Positions 10,320 to 21,433 of a stretch of DNA of 33,439 nucleotides are shown here, one piece after another. The number at the start of each line of letters is the position of its first letter. Position 1 is the stretch's first letter. The notes under the pieces were generated by a model. It did not search any database, was not told where the DNA came from, and was given only the letters and a program-made list of their open reading frames with translations. Made by a program: the position numbers and the translations under genes. The DNA is from Pleurotus djamor (lineage: Eukaryota > Basidiomycota > Agaricomycetes > Agaricales > Pleurotaceae): NCBI GenBank assembly GCA_029747585.1, contig JAPEVF010000498.1, forward strand, positions 1 to 33,439. The letters are read 5' to 3'.

Positions 10320-12612
10320 TTCGTTTCCCTCGTCTCCATGGGCAAGTGCCAATCCGTTGACGTTGGTAGGTTGTCTTTTGCCCGTTCGTTCATTCCAGTT
10401 GACATCTTTGCTTCTCAGCCATCCACGCAGTCGCTGGCTACTCAGTCCTCCTTCGGAGTCACCTTTGCTGGACGAATTTTTCTGGCTCAAAATGGATTCT
10501 GGAACGGTATTGCGAATGGGGGTATGTCTACCCTCCGCCCAATCTCCTCCTTGGCCCGCCACTCAGATCTGTTTTCTTCCAGCGCTTCTCTCTCTCTCTC
10601 GGCAGTAAACACGACCACTGACGTCGGCAGTCTCTTCCAATCCAGCAGCGTTGTAAGCAGGAAACTGCGAGACAGGAGCAGGCAGATGAGTTGGTTTCGC
10701 AGTCTGAGCCCTTCCGATTCTCTACCAAGGTGCGTTCCCTTCATGCAACTCTGCTTCTCGACGGGTTCTGAAGACGACGACCACAATCCCGCAGGTGATT
10801 TTGGACGATATTCTACCGCAACTCACCTGGAACCGCTCCGAAGTCGCTCAACCAGACTGCCTGCTACAATGACTCACCACGCTTGACTGTAGCCAGGATG
10901 GATCGAACGACGGGCTGAGAGAATGGGGACACGTCGGCTGGGGACACGGGGCGAGGAGAGGTTGGGTGGATTTCGTAGGCGTGGTAAGTGTCGAGTGCGT
11001 TTCCAGACTTCAATCTTCGCCGTTCTACCTCCAACCCAAATGACTCACGCCTTCCCTAGACCCTCTCACATACCTATCAACGATGACAGCTCCGAGCCTC
11101 CGTCTTCCGCTACTTCATCGCTGTCACACGAGACATTCGCCTGCTCGACGGAAGAGTCGTCCACCAGACGGATGTATTCGTGTCCAACGGCCTACAACAG
11201 ACGCACTCGCAGCGCTGGGTATGAACGCGAGTAAAGGGGAAGGTAGCCGTCGTTGAGAGATATCTGAGCTGCGGGCTTTGGGGAAGGAACCTGTACCTGT
11301 ACCGGTCCCGTTGGTAAGTTTTCCTTCCTTCTCTCTCTCTCTCCGTCAGACGTTGAGGAGACTTACACATACTCGATATCCATCCACAGCCAACGCTCCC
11401 TACTGTCTGAGCTCGTCCCTGGTACCCCGAGCCCTGCCAACTCATCGCGCGATCCATCATCGGTCTGAGCGGGAAAGCTGTTGCTGGTTCCCTTGCCTCC
11501 CGCTCAAGTTGATGCAACGCTGGAGGTGCTATAGTACCGCCAGAAGCAGAGGATAAATGCGCTGATGAACACAACGAAGACCAGAGGAAATCTGGGGGAC
11601 ACAGAGACTACGTCGTGTTTTCGTCATTATGGTACGTTTCCCTCCCTTTAACCCAAGTCTCATCGTCTTACCCTTCATCTCAGCGTGCTCCTCCACTATT
11701 TCTCGACCGTCACCGAGCTCCATCTCTCTCCTCCGCTTTTGGTACCCCGGAACGACCACCTCCGAAANTTCGAGCTTAGCCCTTAAACGATAGGCGCTAT
11801 AGCTTCGTTAGAAGTACCTCAACATTATGCTTGAGTTCCAGCGCAACCCACCACCTCGTGGACAAGTTATTCGAGGTCGTTGAATAGGCTGTCTTGAAGG
11901 AAATCCAACATCGTGCGTTTCATCCTCACCATATCGCTAGGGCAGGTTACTAACTGACTTGAGATACCGTTTAGCTATCTCCACCCGTCGAATCTGCTGC
12001 TCCTCACGCAAATATGGTCATCNACCCCCCGCTTGTACCCCGGAACACCCACCTCCGAAATTACGGTTCCAAGACCTGTAATACACGCCAGAACAGCTTC
12101 AGGAATACAGGAACACGATCCTTAAAGCTGGTGGCGTAGCTCGAGGTCGTCACTCGATCATGTAAGGTCTTAGGCCTTAGATTGGCGCGCTGTACTCTAC
12201 TCTGCAGGATATCGATAACCGTCAGTTTCCTCTGTGTCCTTTTGTGAGAAGAGTGAAAATTGAACCTTCTTCTCCAGTCGCTCTATCGGAGCTGATCGTT
12301 GTTTTATGGAAAGATTTGCTCGAGTACCTCCACCGCCACCAGGACCACGAAATCTTGGTCTTCGAAATACCTTCTTTGACCGCCGGCCGTAGATGCTACT
12401 CTAGACAATCGCTGCCACCGCCTACGCATACTACGCCAATGCGAACGCGATCAACTCAGTTGTGTGCAACTTATCTGAGCGCGCGTCGCACAAGTTCTGC
12501 ACAAAATCAAAATTTGTGAGTTCTATGTGGTGTTACGCATCGGACGTTTCTCATATGCCTGCTGCACGCTCCAGATCCATGCAGACATTGTTTCTACGGT
12601 GTCGACGGCATC
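10320..12612 (+). pseudogene. Broken or many-exon gene, possibly a third class 2 F-box/LRR gene
   Basis: A chain of coding-like exons with good splice sites runs through the stretch, but stops and frame changes block a full model. One well joined piece is 10357-10521, intron 10522-10630, exon 10631-10729 (SLPIQQRCKQETARQEQADE), intron 10730-10794, exon 10795-10872 (VILDDILPQLTWNRSEVAQP, then TGA). Later pieces are LRASVFRYFIAVTRDIRLLD (about 11094-11150), HNEDQRKSGGHRDYVVFSSL ending at a GTACGT near 11632, HYFSTVTELHLSPPLLVPRN (about 11690-11755), a textbook branch site TTACTAACTGAC near 11946, and KDLLEYLHRHQDHEILVFEI (about 12310-12370). The leucine-rich pieces and the last one resemble the class 2 F-box genes. 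Ns at 11768, 12023 and 12627 make assembly error an alternative to decay. Family assignment is inference. Confidence 0.35.
11734..12062 (+). repeat. Imperfect direct repeat of about 35 bp, two copies
   Basis: Copies at about 11734-11770 and 12029-12062 share GTACCCCGGAAC, two changed bases, then CACCTCCGAAA. Both copies can be read as LVPRN(D/T)HLR, which fits a leucine-rich repeat unit, and both lie within 10 bases of an N. The pair is either a repeated protein unit or a small duplication or assembly artefact. Confidence 0.6.
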
Positions 12613-12704
12613 TTGAGTAGCTCCTANCCCCCCGTACCCAATTGCCTACTACCTGTGACCGTCAACACCTATCTCATCCACCCCGCGTATCCACGAAATT
12701 TCGC

Positions 12705-14119
12705 CTAGTAATCGAGGTACTCAATATCCGGGTGCCGTTCACAGTAGGCGATCACATCGTCTACGTTATGAGGATTGAGACCTGAGCCTTTTGAAGTTGA
12801 AAACGACTTACGACAAACATCTTCGACATCCCCTTGAATTTCGCTGACTTCCCACCACGACTTGAAGACGTGTGGTTTGGGGACTCTGAACCCCTTCATC
12901 ACGGCTACCTCTACACCGCCCTCGAACCCTCCCTTTGATTCACGCGCGAATTTGATGTGCCGGTCGACAATGAATGCCGTTTCGTGTCCACTAAGGTGGA
13001 TGTCGATCACGACAAGGGATGTGTGGGCGTTGAATAGATGCTCGTGGATAGTGGAGGTGTATTCGCGGTGGGATTGGGTTGTCCGTAAACATATGTACTT
13101 GAGATCGGGCGAGGGGATTTCGAGGAGGGCTGGGAGAGGACACTCTTCGATGGACTAGAATTATTAGAGATGATTTGTGTCGATGCCGTCGAGTTTTACT
13201 TACTCTGATATGTCCATTCCCTGTAAAGATGTACTCTACCTTCCGGAGACTTCTCATTAGGACGAAGAAGTTGTTGTTCTTTTCACAGTTGACTTGTAGA
13301 GTCCGCAAGGGGTGAAGCAATTCCTCATCGGGGATCCTCCAGAACGCATCGAGGCCGATCACCACGACATGGCGAAGGGAAGGTAATTGAGCTACGTGTA
13401 TCTGGGAAAACGCGTCCTGGCTACAGTGAACCGTGTGGAGATGGGTCCATGTAGGGCAGGGATAGGAAAATATACTCCAATCATCGGCGTGTATGGGAAA
13501 GGAAAGGTATTGTAGAGATGGTTGATTTCGAAGGAGAGGGACAAGAGAAGCGCGGAGTTCGAAGGACCCAGAGGCAAAGTGAGTGAGGTGTGTCTCCTTT
13601 TGGAGGGAGGCGAGTAGATTCCATGGGATGCCCATGGGAGGAGGCATGGACAATCGTGTGAGGTTGGTGAGGTACGGGAAAATCAGCTTGACGGTTGCCC
13701 ATTGCGAGTGGGTTAGATGTTCTTTGGGGTAGAAGTCAAAGAAAACGGTATGGATGAGGTTAGCGAAGCCAGAATTTGCTGAGAGGGCGGTGTGGAGGTT
13801 GGGAAGTTGATGAGGCGAGAACGCGGTGAATTGTAGATATTGGCTTGACTCTGGTTGTTTACGGTCGGTCAAATATAGTGATTCGTAGAGCAGGTGGATG
13901 TAGAGAGAGTGGAATTCATGAGAAACGAGGAGGAGATGTCTGATGGGGCGGCGATCATCGAGAGAGTGCGCGTAATGCGTCACGATGAGGTGGACGATTT
14001 CAAACGGAAGCTGAAGGTCGCCAGGTTGGTTATGTATCTCTCGATTACATCGTGATAAAACAAACCCGTATCTGGCTTTGAGTCGAATCTTCAAGCCGCC
14101 TGGGTGGATCAAGGGACAT
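12705..14119 (-). CDS. F-box protein, class 2 (three exons)
   Basis: Model: exon 1 14119-14066 (18 codons, MSLDPPRR start), intron 14065-14011 (55 nt, GTTTGT to TTCAG with a possible ATAACC branch site), exon 2 14010-13204, intron 13203-13155 (49 nt, GTAAGT to TTCTAG), exon 3 13154-12705; both introns are phase 0; 436 aa. I prefer this start to the ATG at 14322 in the exon 2 frame because it puts the F-box (LPFEIVHLIVTHY, then HLLLVSHEFHSLYIHLLYES) close to the N-terminus, as in its relative at 3641-4793. The middle is leucine-rich (LTNLTRLSM, PSLQYLSF, PSLRHVVVI). The C-terminal block (PALLEIPSPDLKYICLRTT, then TSLVVIDIHLSG) matches that relative. Likely an SCF substrate adaptor; the substrate is unknown. 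Confidence 0.8.
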
Positions 14120-14712
14120 CGCTGTTCGGAGGAAGAGGAAAGAAGAATGAATACTTGACTGTGAGAAATCGATCCTAAGAAGAGATGAGAGCGTGGAGAC
14201 CAGCGTTGGGACTGCTGAAATGCACGGCTCCAATTGCGTGGGTGTGAGTCGATCTGGATAAACAGCTTTCCAAGGCTGGTACCACAGTCCAGGGGACTCA
14301 GAACGCCCACAATGTCTACCAATCAACTCCATAAGCTTGATTTTCCACACAAGTCGCACGAAATGTACTTGAATGTTCATGACTGTCGGAGGATGATGCA
14401 ATAGTACAACATGGTGAAAATTGACGCGAGTATACTCTATATAATTCTAGATAGCAAACAATCGAAAGCCGCTTCTGTAGATAACTCAAGGAGAATCGGG
14501 TGAAGCCGCCAACATGAGTATGAAAGTTTCGTTACGGGTCGTATCTATTTTTTTTCGCACCACCGAATTCGCCTGGGATGGGGCAGCAGGATGTGCAACG
14601 TTGTTGTCGAATAAGTCTGGAAGAATCTTGAACGACGTCAGTGGATTCGCTGGACTTCAAGTCGTAGACGGAGGACTCACAAATATGTCCTAAAAACTGA
14701 ATGTGCCCACAG
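14120..14712. other. Intergenic; holds a candidate 3' UTR intron of gene B
   Basis: No gene is seen. On the minus strand, 33 bases past the stop of gene B, a GTGAGT donor (14680-14675) is followed by a CCAG acceptor ending at 14617, which gives a 64 nt candidate intron in the 3' untranslated part. Related family members also carry an intron after or at the stop. Confidence 0.4.
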
Positions 14713-15945
14713 TCAAGGATACGCGGCTGCTACGATACATTCGAGCGTGCCTCGATCACGATGCTGAGGCATTTGACCAATGATTCCGTCTTTGATTCCC
14801 TCCATCTTACCTCGCTCATCACACGCAACGAAAACTCGTATACAAGCATTGCCCGCAGCCTTGTCCAACAGTCCCCAGTCCAAGAAGTCGTACTGCGGTG
14901 AATTATGACCGATCAGCGAGAGCTTGACTTCGATTGTACGCAATGAAGGTGAAGAGAGTGTCTCGAGTGTAGAGGAAAGGTGTTGTCTCAGACGGTCTGC
15001 GTCGTGTCGGAAGACAGTGATCTGGAGGGTGAAGGAATGTAGGTTTATGTTTTTACTGAGGTTGATCGTCGATAATCCTAGAAAGCCGGCCATTAGTTCT
15101 GATGAACGTTGATGAGGTTCCGGTGAGCACGCACCGGATGGCCAAGAGTACACCAATGTCAGACTCTTCAGATTCGTACTGAACGACCTCACTAGCGATC
15201 CTAGAGACGATGCATCGTAGTTGTGGCTTATGTCAACACGAAACCGTTGAATAGGTAGGCAAGTATTCGGGTCGTTAGGCTGGATCCATCGCAGGAAAGC
15301 GTCCAACGTCTCAGCACCAGGGATGCTCAACTCAAGGCTCCGAATGGTGTTTGGAAAGTCTAGAGGTGCCTCCGAGATTTCTACACTATACCATTGAGCT
15401 GAGAAGTCGCCACACAACTGATCATGAACCTCGAGAGTCAGAAGGTGACTGAATGAGCTGATCAATCCCTTCACCGCGCACATGCTAGGGAAGACGTTGA
15501 CATCGATGGTAAGGTGACGGAGGGAATGTAGCGATGGCAGTAGTTTTACAATGGCAGTGTAGTGCTCAGTGTGAGGAAGGATTCCAGCGGGTAGATGAAA
15601 TGAAACCACGGTTTGATAGTGAATTAATGCCTGGAAGATTCTTGTTACGAAGATAACCCTCGATGATTGGACACCGTCACTGAAAGTAAGCTGTTTCATT
15701 AGGCGTGCTAAGGGTTTGTTTTCTTCGATTGTCCTTGAAAATCCTTCGACGTTGTCGTCGAACAGGATGATGGATTGGTAGAGCGCAGCTTGTGCACTTG
15801 GAAGCCACGATTTGCAGATTAGACAAAGGGGAAGAGAGTCGGTGTAGGAGTACGTCGTTGATGAATACAAGAAGACTTGAGTGAGGATCTCTGGAGGAAG
15901 CTCGTGTATGGAGGAAAAGGGAGCATCAGTCGATGTGGTGTACAT
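14713..15945 (-). CDS. F-box protein, family 1 member B (two exons)
   Basis: Model: exon 1 15945-15135, intron 15134-15078 (57 nt, GTGCGT to TTCTAG), exon 2 15077-14713, 391 aa. The intron length is a multiple of three and has no stop, so the frame stays open through it; homologues show it is an intron. F-box: HELPPEILTQVFLYSS at residue 14, then CLICKSWLPSAQAALYQSI. Exon 1 ends in YSWPS and exon 2 begins with LSTINLSKNINLHS. The C-terminal signature is FLDWGLLDKAAGNACIRV and GQMPQHRDRG. I chose ATG 15945 because its first residues (MYTTSTDAP) match gene C (MTTPSTDAP); an in-frame ATG lies at 15978. Exon 2 is 365 nt, as in C, D and F. Gene C runs divergently 1.1 kb away. Confidence 0.87.
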   Translation of the reverse strand: MYTTSTDAPFSSIHELPPEILTQVFLYSSTTYSYTDSLPLCLICKSWLPSAQAALYQSIILFDDNVEGFSRTIEENKPLARLMKQLTFSDGVQSSRVIFVTRIFQALIHYQTVVSFHLPAGILPHTEHYTAIVKLLPSLHSLRHLTIDVNVFPSMCAVKGLISSFSHLLTLEVHDQLCGDFSAQWYSVEISEAPLDFPNTIRSLELSIPGAETLDAFLRWIQPNDPNTCLPIQRFRVDISHNYDASSLGSLVRSFSTNLKSLTLVYSWPSGACSPEPHQRSSELMAGFLGLSTINLSKNINLHSFTLQITVFRHDADRLRQHLSSTLETLSSPSLRTIEVKLSLIGHNSPQYDFLDWGLLDKAAGNACIRVFVACDERGKMEGIKDGIIGQMPQHRDRGTLECIVAAAYP

Positions 15946-16609
15946 CGTCGCCGCTGATGGTAAGAAGCAAGGAACCATCGATCAAGCCTCGCGAGCTCCC
16001 GTACAAATCAGGGGTGTTCAGGAGAACAGGGAGGAGGAATACCGACCAGTGTTGTCCCCTAGGCATCTCAGCCGAACGTCGGGATGCCTGATTTTCAAGA
16101 CAAGGACGAAGCACGCGAGAGGTCCGGCGAACTTTGAAGACGCGATAGGTGTTTTCACGCAAATAGTCATGGGGGTAAAGCAAGGATCGCTACGACGGGG
16201 CATATAACCGTTTGGTAGCGATGATGATGCGGAAAATCCCCTGCGCACCAGAGCCCTAGAGGAACTGACACATATTCCCTCATCACAGCTTCGGGGACTG
16301 GTGAATACTCGATAAGGCTGAGGAAAACGCAGATATTTGAAACTCTGTAATAAAAGAAGACAGCCGGTGTAGGAGAGGGAATTACGACCAAACACATATG
16401 AATTATGATCAGAGAGAGGGCTGGCGATATATACACAGGATCATACTCTTGATCGATGTCGATGATTCCTCGCTCGTCTCTCATCTTAAGATTGGCCCTC
16501 GGTGAGTTTGACATCCGCTCATCTCGAAGCCAGGAGGCTCACTACATCTACAAGAGCTTGACTTGGTCTTCCAATTATATCTCTCTAGAATTGCACTCCC
16601 ATCTAGTCG

Positions 16610-16969
16610 ACGCATACTATGCCTAAGGGGTAGTCCGGAGATCACCCTTACTTCGGAGTCTCGCTCAAAGTGTGCCTTCCTCCCAATCTTTACCCACCAA
16701 AATTTTATACTGGTGTCTCGTAGTCCAACCCTACGTACTCCAGGTGTCAGAACGACCGTAGGTTGGTTGGATGTTGAGTTAACTTATAAAGAAATTGTCA
16801 CGCTTAGCCGAGCAGCCGGGGCGGAGTACAAAATTGAGTCGGTCAGCTTGCAGAGGCGTCCACCTTCCTCATGTGGCGTGGGTAATTGATCTCGAAAATT
16901 GTTGTGACCGACGTGTGACAATCCGAAGTGAGGGTGATCTCCGGACTACCCCCCAGGCATAGTATACGT
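16610..16969. mobile_element. MITE-like inverted-repeat element, about 360 bp
   Basis: Arms of 48 bp at 16610-16657 and 16922-16969 are reverse complements with 4 mismatches. The shared core is GGGTGATCTCCGGACTACCC. The 264 bp between them has no convincing gene. The symmetry also shows at protein level: opposite-strand frames both read RILCL(R/G)GSPEITLTS. It lies in the promoter region shared by the divergent genes B and C. I could not see a target-site duplication, and similarity outside the arms fades, so the true ends may lie up to about 20 bp further out. A short non-autonomous DNA transposon is the likely reading; a recent palindromic duplication is the alternative. Confidence 0.65.
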
Positions 16970-17085
16970 GCAAGCTGAGCGAATGCAACGGAGTCACGAC
17001 CACTTAGGGACTCCTGAACGACGACCCTATTTAGTTGAGGTGATCGATAATCTTTTCGGAGATCACGTCGTCGTTGCTCCCAACA

Positions 17086-18311
17086 ATGACCACCCCGTCG
17101 ACAGATGCTCCAGTTGCGCCCATTTCCAAGCTCCCTCCGGAGATCTTGGTCCAAGTCTTCACACTACTATCCAATGAAGACCATTACAGCGACCAGCTTC
17201 ACATCTGTCACGTCTGTAGATCGTGGCTTCCTAGTGCACGGGCGGCGCTCTACCGATTCGTCACCCTTTCGAGAAGGAACAGGCTTGAACTTGCACGCAC
17301 AATCAAAGAGAACGAATCGCTCGTACCCCTCATCAGAAATGTCTCACTTGCCCACACCGAAAGTCCGCTCGACTCTGCTTTCGTAATGAGCATGTTCCAA
17401 GCACTATCCCACCGCGAAACCGTCCTTTCATTGCACATTCACGATACTTTCCGTATCAGACTTGAATGGCCTGAAATAAGCGGATCGCTTTCGTCGCTTC
17501 GCCACCTTGATGTCAACGTTGACATGTTCGAAAGTTTACACGACATGAAACAGTTCATCGCCTCATTCCCTCATCTCCACAGCCTCGCCATTCATGACGA
17601 CTTCACTGGTGACTTCGTCGAAGAGTGGTACGACGAAACGGGTTCGGAAGGTCATCTGGATTTCCCGGCTACCATACGGAAGATTGCGTTGCTTTTCACT
17701 GGCACTGACACGCTCGAAGCCCTCGTCCACTGGGTACTTCACTACCGAAAGACTTCGGATCCAATCGAGTCCCTTGCGTTCACCATACTCAGCGATGAAA
17801 CCGAAGAATCACTTGGAACTCTGTTGAGCTCCCTTGGTACGGAGCTCAAATCTCTCAGATTGGATTATCAGTGCTTGTCATTGCCTTGTGCGTCACTTGA
17901 ACATCAAATAACCAGGGCTCGTTCCAACTAACCTGGTATTTCTTAGGTCTTCCCGATATCGACCTCAGTGCCAACACGAATCTACACTCCCTCATTCTTG
18001 ATGTTGGACTCTTTGAGCAAGATATTGCTTATTTCAAAGACCACCTTTCAACCACCCTCGCCACGCTTTCAGCGCCGTCGCTACAAAGCGTAGTGCTCGA
18101 ACTCGCCTTAAACGACCCTACAGCTCCGCGCTTCCACTTCATGAACTGGGAAGTACTCGATAAAGCGCCAGGATATGCAGACATACGAATCTACATCCTT
18201 TCGCGCGAGAAACTCCAGATGAAGGGTGGAGCAGAGGAAATTATCGGTCAGATGCCACGGCACCATTCTGAGGGCAGGATAAAGTGTCGAGTCTCGACCC
18301 ACCGTTCATAA
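17086..18311 (+). CDS. F-box protein, family 1 member C (two exons)
   Basis: Model: exon 1 17086-17887, intron 17888-17946 (59 nt, GTGCGT to TTCTTAG, with a CTAAC branch site), exon 2 17947-18311, 388 aa. F-box: SKLPPEILVQVFTLLSNEDH at residue 14, then CHVCRSWLPSARAALYRFV. A leucine-rich middle follows (SLRHLDVNVDMFESL, HDMKQFIASFPHLHSL, GDFVEEWYDE). The usual WPS before the intron is replaced by SLP. Exon 2: LPDIDLSANTNLHSL ... FMNWEVLDKAPGYADIRI ... GQMPRHHSEGRIKC. The ATG at 17086 is the first in this frame. Exon 2 is 365 nt. Likely an SCF adaptor. Its closest partner by N-terminus is gene B, which is transcribed away from it across the inverted-repeat element. Confidence 0.88.
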
Positions 18312-19227
18312 ACTTTGTGCCCTACTGTCTTGACTTGAGGGAGCTTCACGTACCCACTTCGCCCAATCCCTCAATTGGATTCATTTTCACCGCTTCGAAA
18401 CCACGGTCTGCATAAACAACTCACCTCGCAAACCAAACTTCAAGCCCAGCCTTGTCGACGGGCGGTAGAGTAGATGCAACTGTAAACTGATCTGAGACAC
18501 CTTTCCACCAAATTTTATGTCCTACTTTCTAGGTCTTGATCATTATGATAACCTGTTACTGTACATCGGGTAGGACGGCTTGTCGGTACTTTCCATCAAA
18601 ATGCCGCCGGCAATTCCGAAACTATGTCTTCTTCTCAGCGACAACCATTCGCCGCCTCCTCCGAGTCTGGCAGTGCTGCCATCCCGTCACCCAGCTTTCC
18701 TGACCGATGTATTGAGTCACAATTGATCGGCTGTTATGGATCTTTCGGTAGCGACGAGGGCGTACATATTCGCTCCCAGGAAGTCGTCTTTGACTTCTCT
18801 AGGAAAGCCTCGTCCCTAAGACTAACCGCCGACTAGGGTAAGGTCGAATGCCTTGGTACCTGCGTTGACTTCTATCTTCTAGAAGGACTGCTTGAAGCTG
18901 ATAGAGCGATGGCTGAAGGTAACATGAGAAATAAGCATGGGAGGGACCGACACACGATGCATCTGATTCTTTAGCACACGGCGGTACCTGGAAACAGTGC
19001 CGGCCTTGAACGACTTCATGTGAGGTCGTTTTGCGGGGATAAGGGCGTGTATCTACATTTAAAGCACATATTTGAACGTATCAGATAGCTGTGACGGTCA
19101 AAGTGGCGGTCAGGATGTATGAGGGAAAATGGAAAGCTTTCGCATCATTGGTTGGTTCGTCCCCTGAATGACCCTATCTCCCAAACAAGCGTGATCCCCC
19201 CCAATCACCGCTTGTTTCTGCACCACG
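18312..19227. other. Intergenic; only a doubtful small frame
   Basis: A 70-codon frame at 18624-18836 starts MSSSQRQPFAAS and is Ser-rich. It has no homologue in the window and no domain, so I do not call it. The last 70 bases (from about 19158) are the promoter block shared with gene F. Confidence 0.4.
19158..19179 (+). promoter_or_regulatory. Promoter block of gene D conserved in gene F
   Basis: The block TCCCCTGAATGACCCTATCT sits about 50 bases before the ATG of gene D. A nearly identical block (one extra G) is found at 31010-31032, about 60 bases before the ATG of gene F. No other family member in the window shows it. It may be a transcription-start or factor-binding region kept after duplication; the role is inference. 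Confidence 0.5.
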
Positions 19228-20437
19228 ATGAGCGGCTCCCACTGCGCGGCGATATCTAAGCTCCCCCCAGAGCTCCTCTTCCACACCTTCCTTTTGCTAT
19301 CTGACGATCTTCGCTTGCGCGACCTCCTTCATATCTGCGAAGTCTGCAAATCATGGCTTCCCGGTGCCCAATCAGCTCTCTACCGATCTGTCACCCTCAG
19401 CAACGACGGTATTCGTAACTTCGCCAGAACGATAGAGGAGAATGACTCTCTCGCACCTCTGATCAAGCATCTTACCCTTGATCGCTTGGAACGCTCATCG
19501 GACTGGATTTCCGTGAATAAAATCCTCCAGGCAATATCCAAGCACGAAACGCTCCTCTCACTGCATTTCCACGCAATTCTCCACTTTGATCCAGAAAGAC
19601 CGGACACTATCACATTAATCTCACCACTTTCCTTTCTCGGCCACCTTGACATTGACAGCTACCTCTTCAGAGATTTACATGCGATGAAACAGTTCATCGC
19701 GTCGTTCCCTCGTCTACACACCCTACGAATTCGTGACATGCTTCGTGGAGACTTTGCAAATCAGTGGTACGATGGATCGGGGCTGCGTTCATCTCCAGAT
19801 TTTCCAAGGACCATTCGGAACCTTTCATATTACCTCACCGGTTCCAGGACGCGTGAAGCCCTCCTGCAATGGTTACCTCTCCATCCAAGCACCCCGCTTC
19901 CCATTCATTGCTTCGCCGTAACAGTCAGTTATGAGCTCAATGAGTCATTACTGAACCCTTTGTTGCGGTCATTCGGTACAGAGCTTACGGCTCTGACCTT
20001 GGATTACCGCTGGCCCAGTCGTACGTGAACATTCCCTTCCGTTTACCGCCCCGTTCTCACACGCGTCCTTAGGCCTACCAATCTTTGACCTCAAGGCAAA
20101 CACTAATCTCCGCTCCCTGTCGCTCGTGCTCATGCTCCTGGATGACCAAGCCAACCATGTGAAAGAGCACCTTTCCGCAACCCTTGGATCGCTTGCCTCG
20201 CCTTTCCTACAAACCGTGGAATTTCACCTCCATTTGATACTCCCTGGTTCCCCCCAGTACGACTTCGTGGACTGGGGAGTACTGGATAAGGCTACAGGAA
20301 ACGCAGACATACGAATATCTGTTCTGTGCATGGATTCGACGGAGGTGGAGGGCATAAAAGAAGGAATCACCCGTCGAATGCCGCAGCATCGTATGCAGGG
20401 AAAGCTACGGTGCGTTGTCAGAGACGTGTTTTCCTGA
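19228..20437 (+). CDS. F-box protein, family 1 member D (two exons)
   Basis: Model: exon 1 19228-20020, intron 20021-20072 (52 nt, GTACGT to CCTTAG), exon 2 20073-20437, 385 aa. F-box: SKLPPELLFHTFLLLSDD at residue 10, then CEVCKSWLPGAQSALYRSV. The middle has LERSSDWISVNKILQAISKH and GHLDIDSYLFRDL, which are closest to gene F. Exon 1 ends in LDYRWPS, and exon 2 begins LPIFDLKANTNLRS and ends DWGVLDKATGNADIRI ... RRMPQHRMQGKLRC. Exon 2 is 365 nt. Likely a cytosolic or nuclear SCF adaptor; no signal peptide or membrane segment is visible. A further intron lies after the stop. Confidence 0.9.
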
Positions 20438-20472
20438 CCCATGGATTATTTTCATACTTGGGCTTGTTCTTT

Positions 20473-20537
20473 GTGAGTTTCTTATACTCTAAATGGGTAT
20501 CAACGCATCTGCTAACTCACGATCCACTTCCATTAAG
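20473..20537 (+). other. Intron in the 3' UTR of gene D
   Basis: The donor GTGAGTTTC begins 35 bases after the stop. A branch site GCTAACTCAC and the acceptor CATTAAG complete a 65 nt intron outside the coding part. Genes E and F have an intron with the same donor (GTGAGTTTCGCGT) at the matching place, which supports it. Confidence 0.55.
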
Positions 20538-21433
20538 GCGTGAAGCGTGAAGGTCTAGTCTACACAAGCCGTAGCATCGTATCTCAAGTCTGAAATGGCA
20601 ACACACTGACTCAATACTCAATACTTGTCCAAGCATCCCCATAACGTTCGACCTCACGTTCCCCGCTATCTAGAATATGTAATATGTAGTCTCTAGTTCG
20701 CTCGGTCATGACCGTGTTATGTCGGCACCCTACATTCACCCACCTTGATTGCACTGTAAGAGCCCTTCGTATTCGAAGTTCAAGCTCACGTCCAAGGGAT
20801 GCGAATGGAATCATCAAGCAACAAGTAATGATTCTCCCCCACAGAGCTTGCAGACTCCGAACGCCCAAAAACTGGATCCACTATCAAAGGCCGAGAGGGA
20901 TAATGTAGAAACGGCCGCACGTTCTGTAACCATCGATCCACGGTGACAAAATACACAGTGCAGGAAAGCGTAGAGAGGCATTGGCATGCGTAGGTAGGTA
21001 GGGAAAGTCCCAGAGTTCGGGATCGGAGCACCGAAGAGTACGGATGAACTTGCGGTGGTAGCAAAGTGTCCGCGTTGTGGTAGACGTGTAGCAACGTGTG
21101 GGGACAAGGGGCAAGGAACTGGGGTAGGTCGGACGAAGCGTACGAACGTATGGAAGAATGGGCAGCATGAAAGGGCAGCGTGAAGGGGGAAAGTAGAATT
21201 ATATAAGAGTCCGTAGTGGAAGTTTGAAACGGAGGTACCAAGAAAAAGAACTCAAAGTCGACAAGAAATCGTACCACCAGCCATGCCCGATACCCAGTAT
21301 CTCAAGTTCCATGCCACCACGATCCCCCATGCTACCACGATCGCCCACGTCAGCGCGCATGCCCCACACGAACATCCCTACGAACGCCTTCTTCAGCCTA
21401 ACCACCCATGTGGGGGGACGCTTCGGTCAACGC
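20538..21433. other. Intergenic, no gene seen
   Basis: Long open frames on the minus strand here are low complexity (Ser, Leu, Pro, Thr) and lack splice or domain evidence. A TATATAAG run lies near 21199-21206 on the plus strand, without a gene I can attach to it. Confidence 0.4.

Noticed and set aside
12991..14322. One long frame with a start at ATG 14322 for the class 2 F-box gene
   Set aside because: It adds about 100 residues without family likeness before the F-box. A 55 nt intron from a short first exon (ATG 14119) joins in phase 0 exactly at LPFEIVH, as expected from the relative at 3641.
16563..17154. Two opposite-strand frames that share a protein motif
   Set aside because: The shared motif is the product of the inverted-repeat arms, not of two related genes.
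18624..18836. Possible small Ser-rich gene
   Set aside because: 70 codons, no homologue or domain visible, and weak start context; not enough to call.
20786..21277. 163-codon minus-strand frame
   Set aside because: Low-complexity composition, no domain, no splice logic, and overlapping frames of the same quality on the other strand.
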